A stretch of DNA of 64,000 bases from Archilochus colubris (taxonomy: Eukaryota > Chordata > Aves > Apodiformes > Trochilidae): positions 118,714,467-118,778,466 of the forward strand of contig CM041084.1 of assembly GCA_023079485.1 (NCBI GenBank), in the 5' to 3' direction. The notes under the pieces are model-generated. The model saw nothing but the letters and a program-made list of their open reading frames with translations, ran no database searches and had not been told where the DNA came from. Shown piece by piece: positions 1 through 10,452 of the stretch. Each line of letters begins with the position of its first letter. The stretch's first letter is position 1. The position numbers and the translations under genes were made by a program.

Positions 1-905
1 AGAATGGGCTATTTCAGTTGGACAGGACCTACAACAATCATCTCATCCAACTGCCTGACCAATTCAGGGATGACTGAAAGTAAAAGCATGTTATTAAGGG
101 AATTGTCCAAATGCCTCTTAAACAATGAGAGGCTTGGCACATTGACCACCTCTCTAGGAAGCCTGTTCCAGTGGCTGACCACCCTCTTGGTAAAGAAATG
201 CTTCCTCGTGTCTAATCTAAATCTCCCCTGATATAGCTTTGAAACATTCCCATGAGTCCTATCACTGGATATCAGGGAGAAGAGCTCAGAACCTCCCTCT
301 CCATGTCCTCTTCTCAGAAAGCTGCAGAGAACAATGAAATTGCCCCTCAGCTTCCTTTTCCCCAAATTAGACAATCCCAAAGTCCTCAGCCACTCCTCAA
401 GAGACATTCCTTCCAGCCCTTTCACCTCTGGAAGGTGAAAGCTTTATGACCTCCTCTGAACCCATCACTACCTTCACATCCTCCTAAAACTATGGGGCTG
501 AGAACTGCACACAGCCTCAAGATGAGGCCACACCAGTGCTGAAAAGAGCAGGATGATCACCACTTTTGAGTAGCTGTGTGCTGTGTTTGATGCACCCCAG
601 GGTGGGTTTTGCCCTCTTGGCTGCCAGGGCATGTGGCTGACTCACATTGAGCCTGATGTCACCAGCACCCCAGGTCCCTTTCTGCAGGGCAGCTCTACAG
701 CTGCTCCTCTCCCCATCTATACCTGTGCCCAGCATCGCTCTGTCCTAGGTGAAGGATTTGGCATATGGACTTGTGGAATTTCATCCCATTAATCATTGTC
801 AAATGCTCTAATCTATCCAGATCCCTCTGCAAGGCCTCTTGTCTTTCAAGAGAGTTAACAGCATCTCCCAGCTTATCACTGAGATCTCCTCTTCACGGAC
901 AAATT
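1..905 (-). mobile_element. Old CR1 LINE fragment (3' UTR plus ORF2 C-terminus)
   Basis: A CR1 retrotransposon fragment lying in reverse, so its 3' end is at the left edge. The plus strand starts with the older-subfamily 3' UTR signature (GGACCTACAACAATCATCT, then a TCCAACTGCCTGACC block). The minus strand from 425 to 9 encodes the end of ORF2, with GRFRLDTRKHFFTKRVVSHW, NRLPREVV and a preceding EEWLRTLGLSNLGKRKLRGN segment, all typical of the region just after the reverse transcriptase domain. Further right, to about 900, the DNA keeps CR1 wording (CCAGGTCCCTTTCTGCAGGGC, GATCCCTCTGCAAGGCCTC) but the frame is broken. It differs clearly from the younger copies at 9.8, 15.0, 51.0 and 63.4 kb and is more decayed. 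The right boundary is approximate, and the element may continue left of the window. Confidence 0.88.
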
Positions 906-3770
906 GGGCTGAAATCAACAACTAATTTATAAATAGAGATGCAAATTTAAAATAACCCATAGCTTACAAAGATTCCAAAACTCTTGTTTTAGCTTGAAAA
1001 AATGCAACCAGAACATCTTTAATATATATCACTAGCAAACAAGCTTCAAAGCCTTTTTGGACTTGGAAAGAAAGACACTGAACATCGCTGCCTTTTACAG
1101 GCAATAAACTGATATCCTCTGAGTATCCAGCCTCACATGTATGCTCTGCTTCCTTCTCAGGCACCTAGTAAAAGAAAGGCAGGGGCATATATAGCATTCA
1201 AGTTTACAAGTCTGTTCCTACAGAACATGAACCAAACATATGACAGTACCATGAAGAAAGTGTTTAGATGCTAAGGTCCTCCCTCAGCTCTATGAACATG
1301 CCAGAGAGCAGAAGTTACCCTTCTGGACTTATTATGGTATCCTCTGCTCATGTTGACACTGATGGGCTGCATTACCATGTGGCTGAGAAGAAAAAAAAGG
1401 CAAAGTACCTATTCCTCTGGTCTCCTTCCTTTGCTATAATTTTTTCATCATCATTTCTCCTCTTCTTTTATTGTCCATCTAGCTCCATTTCCTAAAATAT
1501 TATATACCTTCAACTCCTAGCTGCTGAATAAAGCTCCTCCCTTACTCACACGTACATGAAACAAATTGCTGCCTCAACATAGGCTGCACTGGCCAGGTCC
1601 AAAATTAAAGTACATTTCAACTGGTGTTTGTAGGAAAGTTTTGCTCTTTTCCTACGGACTACCACCAGGTTTTAGGAGTCACTAGACCTGTTTGGGACCT
1701 TAAATCCCAAAAAGCTTTTGTTTTCTGTGTTCCAATTGTAGAGTGTTAATCTAGCCTTCACCCTCTCTTTCTTTCTTGTATTCACAGACACAAAGCAGAA
1801 TAAACAAAACCAGAGTCCATGCCATCTTCTTTATTTTCACTGAGACTCTTTTGCTTTCCAACTACAGCTTTTAAGAAAACTCTGTGTTGGTCAGCTGGCT
1901 GTTGGAATTGCAGCAGCCTGTCCAATGATTAATTAATTAAAGAAAGGGTTAAATTACAGGATCTGATTCACCAGTTTACTACCCCAGTTTCAAACCTATC
2001 CATTGACACAGCAATCAGAAGAGTCCCACCCCACAGTGGCACTTCTGCCCTGTGTCATATCCCACTGGGCTGCCCAGTCCTTGGTGCTACAGAAGCCCAA
2101 ACGCTTGTTGATGCTGCAAGTGTATTCAGCAGTTTCTGGCTTAGATTTTGATAATCCTGATAGCATCCATGACTACCACCCACTTGGGTAATGTGAAGGG
2201 AAATTCTGAGCAGATGAACTGCTTGACAGGCTCTCTGGACAAAGTGGTGAAAAGAAGGAATGGAATGAATAACCCCAACAGGAGTGCTGGTGGTGCCAAG
2301 CCGTGAACAAATACTTCCCTTAATACTCTTTATGTTAAGTGACAGTTACATTTGTTATTACATAAAGCTCCAGAAAATTATTACTTGATACAAACCTACT
2401 GCAGTACATGAAGCCCAGGCTATGCTGGGCATACAGAAAAGCAGCATTGCAGTGGAAGCCACTGAAAATCCCAATGGCACCAGGGAAAGGCTTTTCCTGC
2501 ACAGAGGAAAGTCTGATCCCAAACACAGCAAGGACTGGGCTTGGATGGTGCTGAAAGCTCTGGGACTACAACTGGAAAGAGGACCATCCCTGTTTAGCAC
2601 CAGCCAGTAACCATGGCCACCCCTTTTCTCTCGGAGTGAATTGGTCCCTTTCACACATTGCTGTAGCAGCAATGGATAAACACCCAAACGCACACATAGA
2701 GACAGGCTGTGGAACAAATGAACACTGGAAAAGAATCAAAGCCATACGGCTGCAGACAGTAAAAATGACACTAGGCAAGAAGTGTAACAAAACCACGCAA
2801 CGCAATAGGAGTATTATTGAGTAGCTCAGTTCTTTCTGTTGCTATGTGAGAAACTAATACAAGCATCAGGAAAACTGCCTGTACAAGGGGAAGAGTGAGT
2901 GATGACAGAAAATACTGCCAAATGTAGAAAATAAGCAAATCAGGAAAAATGTAGGAAACAAGTCCAATCAGACGTACTAAACAGTAGGTTTGGGGTTAAT
3001 TTCACAACTGGTAAAATAAAAAAGACAACTTCAACACGCACCACTTCTGTTAAAACAATCCAGAATAAAAACATTTATGTAGCATTTTGATGCTCACTGC
3101 GTGTCAAGAATGATACCACAAACTAACAAATCCATAACACACATTTATCACTTGACTGTGCATAAAATAGTTATTTTTTAAAGTTGTTATAATGTCTGAT
3201 ACTTTGCAAAATTTCTTACTATTGTGACTTTATAAACAGGCATTTACAAGAAACAACAATGGTGATAAAGATTATTTTTTAAGAAACACAAGCTCCTCTC
3301 AGAAGCAATACTTGTATATATTCTCCCAGGCAAAGCAAAGTAACTTCAAATAATGGGATGAAAATCCCTAACAGTTCAAAATGTTAACAATATAGATGCA
3401 GTAAGCCAAATATCTCTCAGAGAAAGCAACAACCCTTATTTTGTAATACAAATCAGTGAAGGCAAAGATATTTAAATCTCTACTTATTTTCCATAGCTTT
3501 AGCACAAGCCTCCACCTCTCAATGAATTCCATCATTCACTGCTTCCAATAACTAGAAGTTCACGTAGCATTCTAAAACTTCCCAGCCATTCAGATGCAGC
3601 AAAAATAATTACTGCTTTCAAAGCTGTAATTTTTAATTTTTTTTTTCCTCAGGACTGACAAGTTGTTTACTTACAGACTTCCCATTTATTCCCTGGGGGT
3701 CTTCCATTGAAGATTTCTTCCCAATTATATATGGGCTACTAGATCCCGTGAGACTCAGACTGTCCTCGTG
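906..3770. other. AT-rich unannotated stretch
   Basis: No gene, RNA gene or clear repeat is recognised. Open frames are short (at most about 119 codons), overlap on both strands and show no family motif. Homopolymer A and T runs are common from 3.0 to 3.7 kb. It probably represents intergenic or intronic DNA. Confidence 0.5.
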
Positions 3771-3785
3771 CACACACACACACAC
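3771..3785. repeat. (CA)n microsatellite
   Basis: Seven CA units directly follow a GTG. It is too short to be highly polymorphic. Confidence 0.8.
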
Positions 3786-4616
3786 CTGTGGAAAAGACAG
3801 CACCACATTGCCATATTAATTTTGCTGGCATGAAACGAAGAGCTGATCTTTACATCTGCAACTCTCCATTCACTAACAAGCATTCACAAGTTGGGAGCAG
3901 TAATCTTTGAATGACTTGAATTAATCTTGAAAATAAATACATAGCTGAGCTGTTTATTGCAAATCCACACGAGGCAAAAGCAGGCAGCGAGAGCCCCGTT
4001 GTGCGCGCTGTCGGCAGGCGAATAAAAAGCAGCCAGAAACTCTTCTACCATTGCTATTTCTGTGCCAACTACCCATCTTTTTTTTTTTTTTTGTAAAGTT
4101 CAGCCTCTCCCTGATATCTATCAGTGTCAGTTGTACTTTAATGCTAAGAGGAAATAATAACAAAGAAATATGATTGTAGATTGAGCGAGGATAAAAAAGA
4201 AAATCCACGAAGTTTTCAAGACATTGCCCTGAAGCGAAAGATATTCTTATACTAAATCTCTTCAAGTTTACATTAGGTCACAGTCCTAGCCCTTCTAAAT
4301 TAACAATATGGGATGCTTTGTGTTCTCTCACCTTTGGAAATGGTGTTCTTTGATGTTAAAAATAACAGTGAAGCACTGAGATGAATTAACAGAGGCTTAC
4401 CCCCACAAACAGACATCAATTAAAAATTTGGTTTCCTTACAGAGACAATTTTTCTTTAGAACAAAATGCTGTGACCTACTTAAAATTTAGAATTAATCAT
4501 GCAAGTAATTCAAACAAATCCAACTAAAATCCTCACTAGGAAAACTGGCCTTTCTTTTTTTATGCATGGGGAAAATGCAGTTTGCTAGAGAATAATAAAA
4601 ATGTAAAACTGATTTA
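3786..4616. other. AT-rich unannotated stretch with poly-T
   Basis: Contains a 15-base T run at 4078-4092. A minus-strand frame at 4265-3954 runs through that T run and has no recognisable motif. Nothing else is supported. Confidence 0.45.
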
Positions 4617-4650
4617 AGTGTATATGTATATGCATATGTATATGTGTATG
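4617..4650. repeat. Imperfect (TATATG)n microsatellite
   Basis: Repeated TATATG/TGTATA units, alternating purine and pyrimidine, are readable across the interval. The flanks are AT-rich single-copy DNA. Confidence 0.75.
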
Positions 4651-7558
4651 GACAGAGATACATTTTACACACAGAAGTATGAACAGCACTCTGCTTATTG
4701 ATTACAAGAGAAGATCCAGTGGTCTGAAGATATTCAATTTGTCCTAAAATCTCTCTGTGCAAGAAACATGTATATTTCAGGCTCAAAAAAATCAGGATCA
4801 AAAAATCTTATTCTGCATCTTTCTACCTGAATGGGATTCTTGCAAGGGAAAACAAAAAATCCCTTCAGGGCCAGTTGTTCCATGCACAATAAATCCACAC
4901 TAGACACCACTCATTACACGCTCTCAGCTACTTCTATAAAATCTAAACATTAAGAAAGTGTTAACAGGTCCACTCCACACCCTAAGGAAGATGCTAATAG
5001 GAACCATGCTTCTGTAATGCATCCACTCTTTTATTTCTGCTTCACAATTGAGAGATCAAATCCAGCCCTGCTCCTGCTGAGAACAATGGCCAATCTGAAA
5101 TATTTCTCTGGGTTTGGTGCTCATATTTGTTCTGACAGCAGATTATAGGTTAGAAAATGATTCAAGGCTTTAAAAAGTGACAATTAAAGTTAGGGAGGGG
5201 AAGGACAAGAATTTCTCCTAACTTTAAAAAAAAAATAGCAAAGAGCAGAAGAATACAGTTCTCTCACAATGCCCCACTACCAAGTAATGACTGACATCTG
5301 TTTCAAAAAACTCTTTTATTGCAAAATTCAATAAATGGAAAAACCACACAAGCTGAAAGTCTGCCACTTCAGCAAGGGAATAAAATGAAGGCTTTTCTAA
5401 TGGAAAAATATTCAGAAGTCAATTGATGTAATGCTGGTATGTGGATGACCTGACAGCTTTTCAGATCAGCAATGCTCTCTTTACTAATGGAAAGAAAATT
5501 TTACCAAGACTGGTAATCATCTACATTTGAAAAGCATTTTCTATTAAAGCCCATAAGGAAAAAGCATATATGTTTTAGTGTATACCATAGTTCAACCATA
5601 ATTAGGTGACCTAGCTTGCAGAAACTGCTGCAGCAAACATTTTCTCTCTTTGGGAGAGGTTCCGATAACACATCAGTGTCACAAGAGCCCACTACTGCCT
5701 ATTCTGCTCTGACATATTCTCCCCTCCAATTCACTGCAAAAGAGATTTAAGAAAAGGTCCTATGTATACATATACACACACACACAGTACTAGAGGCACA
5801 GACTTGTTTTTCTCAGCACACACCAGAGACATTTGGCAGCAGAATCAAGCTAGAAGTAACATGAGGGCTCAGACCTTCATACAGAACAGCTGATTTACAA
5901 CGTCATTAAGTAATCTTAATTTGGAAAAATGCAACTTTAAAAAAAGAGAGACTTAATTATCCTTATTATAATTGTCATCCTAGGTTATTTTTAACTTCTA
6001 GTAAAGCTTTACGAAAACTAATTAAATTCCCTTGAGATGCTAACATATCAAAAATTACATCTACATTACACGGAGTATCTATTACAGAGAAGTTGTTATA
6101 TGCAAAATATGCCATTGAATATGAGGGGAAATGCCTCAAATTATTGAAAAAGACAGGATCTAAATTGAAGGGAAGTCATGAAAGTACTTATCCCCTTTTA
6201 TTTGTCTCTACTATTTCTGAAGTCATTTGCTTAATTAAATACTATTAAAACCATGATGTCCACCAGCTACAGAAGTACCATTGTAGCAGGCATGGTACCC
6301 TTTTCCAAACAACTATTACCATTTTAAAGGGAATTTAAAAAATAACAACCCACAAAGAGTAAAGAGGTACAGAAAGTGATCTGGGGGAGGATTTTATTCC
6401 CTTCTTTCTGAAATGTTACCCAACACTCTGCAATTTTCCCTGCACACATGGACCTGAGCATGGGTGGTTGCCAACCTCTCCCCAGACAGGCACCGGAGGT
6501 GGCCAGGAGCTTTCCTAAGCTCCTTGTTGTGTCAGCCCCTGTCTGAGCACCCACCTGAAAACCTGGCAAAAGCAAGGAGTGGACTGCACACAAAGCAGAT
6601 GTTAAATGCACTCAGGGACACTCTGAAATAATCTCTTAGGGCTGGAAGGTACCAGACAGCACCGAACCTCAGGGTGATGAAAAAGCAGCTGGCCATAGAT
6701 GATCATCAGCTCTTAGAGACACCAACATTTAAGGACAAGGAATCTGATTTCTTATATTTGCTGAGCTGTTTTCCATAAGAGTTTTGTATTTCCCAAGCAA
6801 ACCCTACTCTGTCACCAACAGATGTATCTCAAGAGCTGTCCCAGGGATTCTAAAACATCCGTTCAGCTGCAGCAACCCCCATAAAGGTTTGCCATGATCA
6901 AAACCAGCAGAAACACAACAATACTTTGGGCTACCTTCCCCTTTCCATCACCAGGGAGAAGGGATTAAACTTTTTTCCCTGTTCCTGTACCACCAGTAAA
7001 TCCATTCTAACTTATGGCCTCCTGGCTGACTACACCATTGCAAAGTCTCCAAGAAAAGGTCATGTTTAGTGTAATGGTGGATACTGCTTTGCTCCTTTAT
7101 GTTTTTATCTTTTTAGAATAGGGAAAAAAAAACTTTGCTAGACTGATTTTCTTACAACACCGAGACAAAATTGAATCTCCCCAAACCATAGGCTAGAAGA
7201 CAAAAAAAAACAACTTCCACACATAAAATCCACACATGCTTTATCATTTGGTAAGGAAAGAAAGAAAGAGGTTATGAGGCTGGACGAAAGGGTCTCTGTT
7301 TAAACATGTAGATGATAACGTGTGATATTTCACGGTTAATGTCTGGGAACTTGATGGTTTTCATTTTAGGTGCTATACTTGGGAAATTTCCCTGTTAGCA
7401 CTTGGTAAAGGCTCACAACATTCACTCCATTCCCAGGTAGGTCTCTCATTCCCCACCTCCTGCTTCCTTTTAAGGTGTTAAATTTGGCAGATAATCTGGG
7501 TAGCATTTAGAAAACAATTATTTCCAAATGCTAGGGAAGAAACTCGCCAAGTTTAACA
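4651..7558. other. AT-rich unannotated stretch
   Basis: No gene or RNA recognised. There is a short (AC)n run at 5773-5786. The text around 6617-6660 (CTTAGGGCTGGAAGGTACC) resembles a heavily decayed CR1 3' end but is too short to call. Stop codons are dense in all frames. Confidence 0.45.
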
Positions 7559-7626
7559 GCTAAAAACCAAAAAAAGAAAAGGAAAAAAAAAAAAAGAGGA
7601 AAGAAATAAAACAGAAGAGAGAAAGA
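7559..7626. repeat. A-rich purine low-complexity tract
   Basis: Nearly all A and G on the plus strand, including a 13-base A run, ending in GAGAGAAAG-type units. It has no coding potential and could be the tail of an old retroposed sequence, though none is recognisable next to it. Confidence 0.7.
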
Positions 7627-8181
7627 TATTTTAAGAAATGTAAATTTAGTTGGGATCTTTCAGCAGCTTTATAAGCAATTAATTCAGCACTCCAACTGAA
7701 GACCACCTCTGATTCAGCCTGGAACACCTTTCAAGAGTACTACAGCACCCTGCCTTCCAGTGAGCCTCAGGGACACCCAAACAAAGGATTAAGTGCCCAG
7801 ATGTGTAGGACCTGACATGCACATCTGCTGGAAGGCAACCCCACCAAATGCAGTGCAGACCCTGCCCTAAACACAGACTCTGGGCCAACTCCAGACCCCT
7901 CTGTGGGTGAGCAGCCTGTAGGTAACACCCTGCACAACAGCATGGGAGCTAAGTCACCATTTTTGCAGCCCCATTAATGTTCATCTCAACAAACAGACAT
8001 TTTTTTTGCCAGTACTGTTGACCAGAAATGCATGGAGTGTCATGGCTTAGGGCTGCAGTAAACCTGTGAGGAGAAGGATGAAAAACTTCAGTTTTAGTTG
8101 TTTATTGTTAAACTTTCCTTTATAAACACAAATTGAGCACTCCAATGTCCTGGACTGGCGTGTGTAAAACCCCTGACAGTA
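7627..8181. other. Unannotated stretch
   Basis: Moderately GC-richer from 7.68 to 7.93 kb, with a 69-codon minus-strand frame lacking recognisable motifs. No supported feature. Confidence 0.4.
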
Positions 8182-8240
8182 AATCATAGAATTGTTTTGG
8201 TGGGAAAAGACCTTTAATATCATCAAGTCCAACCATCACC
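8182..8240 (-). mobile_element. CR1 LINE 3' end fragment
   Basis: The plus strand reads AATCATAGAATTGTTTTGG, then a GGGAAAAGACCTTTAATATC block and ATCATCAAGTCCAACC, the reverse complement of the terminal CR1 3' UTR. Only the last 60 or so bases are present and they carry several differences from the younger copies. This is a severely 5'-truncated insertion, probably of an older subfamily. Confidence 0.8.
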
Positions 8241-9831
8241 CTCACTGTAATGTATAGGTCAGCACCAAAGTAATCTCATCCTTTTTAAGTCACTAATATC
8301 AATTAAACATCTAGACTTTTTTTCATTTGTTTTCAGGCAATCTCTTCTAACTTTAAAATAATGAGAAAAAAAGCACTTAAAAATTAAATTACCTTGTTTT
8401 CTTAATATTTTTCATCTCATTGAAAACTAACATTTCCAGTAAAGAAACATGAGGCCTCATCTTCCTTCACAGAAATTTGTGAAGGGCCAGATTAAGAGAG
8501 GTGACACAAGGGCACAAGGAAGAAAGAAAGTCAGAATAAAGGCCTATAAACACAGAGAACACACCACAAGCAAATTATATTAATGACAGCCTGGGCAGTA
8601 CATCAGTACTACATTTTGAGTCCTGATAGTATTTATAAAATTGCTAAAACACTGTAAGCCTAAGCATGTCTTGAAGAAGCCACCTGACAATGTGACACAA
8701 GTTCATGTCACATTTCTCCCATATATGATTAAGTCTAACAAGAAAAAAGGGATGCTGAGAACACAAGGACCATGGTAGTGGTTCAGACCAACAATCCCCC
8801 TGGTGCTGTCTCAAACAACAGCCATGACTGGTCACAGAAGAGCCAGAACAGAACCAGCATATGCCATTTCCCCAATATTTTCTCAGTTTCCTGCTATTTC
8901 TGCTCAGAGGATTTCCTGAGCCTGGTGGAGTTCATTTGGCTAGCAGCCTCAGTAGAGGTTTCTCAAATACTTGTCCATAATCCTCTTGAATCTATGTAAA
9001 CTTCTTGAATTCCTAACAGTTCTGAATATTAACTCGGGGGGGGAGGGGGTGTCATTACTGAGCACTGAAAAAAATTTCTTGGAATTACTTTTGATGCTGA
9101 GATCTCATTGCTGAACGATGGGAGTCAACTCAGTGCCCTTAACTTCCCCCACATGGCCACAACGACTTTTCCCATGGTCTGACAGTTCACATTTATCTGC
9201 AGAATTTCATCTATCATTTTATTGGTTAGTGTCTTGTCTCATCAAGGTCCTTGTGAGGTTCTTCACATTCTGCTTTCATTGCTATTCACCTCATTCTCCA
9301 GGTTGGTCATGAAACATTTGCTTCCATTCAAGTGGAAACAGCCTAGAAAAAGTATTGTGTCTGATTAGCACAATTCTCCAAACTAACCTATTGGAAGTGG
9401 AATAACAGAGTAACAAAAAAATTCTCATCCAAAGAAATTTAAAAAAAAACAAAAGATGTTGGCATGGTTATCAAGGAATGGGAATCGACTGGCTGCTAAT
9501 TTCGACAAGACCAGGAGAGCTCTTTGGTCACCTGAGACTCCAAATACAAAGAAGCCTCTCCTGAGGTGGAGAAAGAATTCTGGCAGGTAGTCACCAAAAC
9601 TCCCAGAGTACCTGGGAAGGGCAAAGTTTAAGACTGGGAACTGCAACAAATGAGATGAAGTTTGCAATTATTTTCACAAGTTCCAAACTGGAATACAAGT
9701 GGTTCAGAAACCATCCTGATGAAGTCTTTGTGTTGTTTCTTTAATCTGCCATGCTCAGGAATGGCTTAAATCATGAATAGGAATGAGGCCTTGGTGAGTA
9801 CCTGCACCAGGTACCAAATCTGGTGCCAGCA
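8241..9831. other. Unannotated stretch
   Basis: AT-rich single-copy-looking DNA with a G-rich run at 9035-9049. Overlapping frames of 60-80 codons on both strands carry no recognisable family motif. Confidence 0.45.
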
Positions 9832-10452
9832 ATCATAGAATCATAGAATCATAGAATCATAGAATCATAGAATCATAGAATCAGCTGGGTTGGAAGGGAC
9901 CTCAGAGATCATCAAGTCCAACCTTTGATCCACTACTGCTGCAGTTACCAGACCATGGCACTGAGTGCCACATCCAGTCTCTTTTTAGATATCTCCAGGG
10001 ATGGAGAATCCACTACTTCCCTGGGCAGCCCATTCCAATGCCGGATCACCCTCTCGGTAAAGAAATTCTTTCTAATATCCAACCTAAACCTCCCCCGGCA
10101 CAACTTAAGACCGTGTCCTCTTGTCTTGTTGAAAGTCGTCTGGGAAAAGAGACCAACCCCCACTTGGCTTCAACCTCCTTTCAGGGAGTTGTAGAGAGTG
10201 ATGAGGTCTCCTCGGAGCCTTCTCTTTTCCAGGATGAACAGCCCCAGCTCCCTCAGCCTCTCTTCATAGGATATTTGCTTAAGTCCCTTCACCAGCTTAG
10301 TTGCCCTCCTTTGGACCTGCTCCAGGACCTCAATATCCTTCCTAAACTGAGGGGCCCAGAACTGGACACAGTACTTGAGGTGCGGCCTCACCAGGGCTGA
10401 GTACAGGGGCAGAATCACTTCCTTGGACCTGCTGGCCACGCTGTTCCTGAAT
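9832..10452 (-). mobile_element. CR1 LINE, 5'-truncated, reverse orientation
   Basis: Starts on the left with about six copies of the 8-base 3' terminal repeat (ATCATAGA on the plus strand), then the conserved 3' UTR and, on the minus strand, the ORF2 C-terminus. Readable motifs are [52 protein letters not shown] and [13 protein letters not shown]. The frame is open except for one TGA at 10172-10170, where the sister copies at 51.2 and 63.7 kb read a cysteine codon. Alignment with the copy at 63.4-64.0 kb is close up to about 10452 and then stops. Confidence 0.95.
9945..10452 (-). pseudogene. CR1 ORF2 C-terminal remnant with one nonsense codon
   Basis: This is the protein-coding part of the CR1 copy, covering the last roughly 170 codons of the reverse transcriptase polyprotein. 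It encodes the segment after the catalytic palm motifs, so no YADD box or endonuclease is present. Two minus-strand open segments, one ending at 10170 and one beginning at 10163, are in the same frame and are separated only by the TGA described for the element. It cannot make an active enzyme. It is a dead-on-arrival, 5'-truncated LINE copy. Confidence 0.85.

Noticed and set aside
6617..6720. Decayed CR1 3' end
   Set aside because: Only about 15 bases resemble CR1 wording, below what can be supported by eye.
9832..9881. CRISPR-like repeat array
   Set aside because: Eight-base units without spacers at a CR1 3' end; this is the CR1 terminal octamer.
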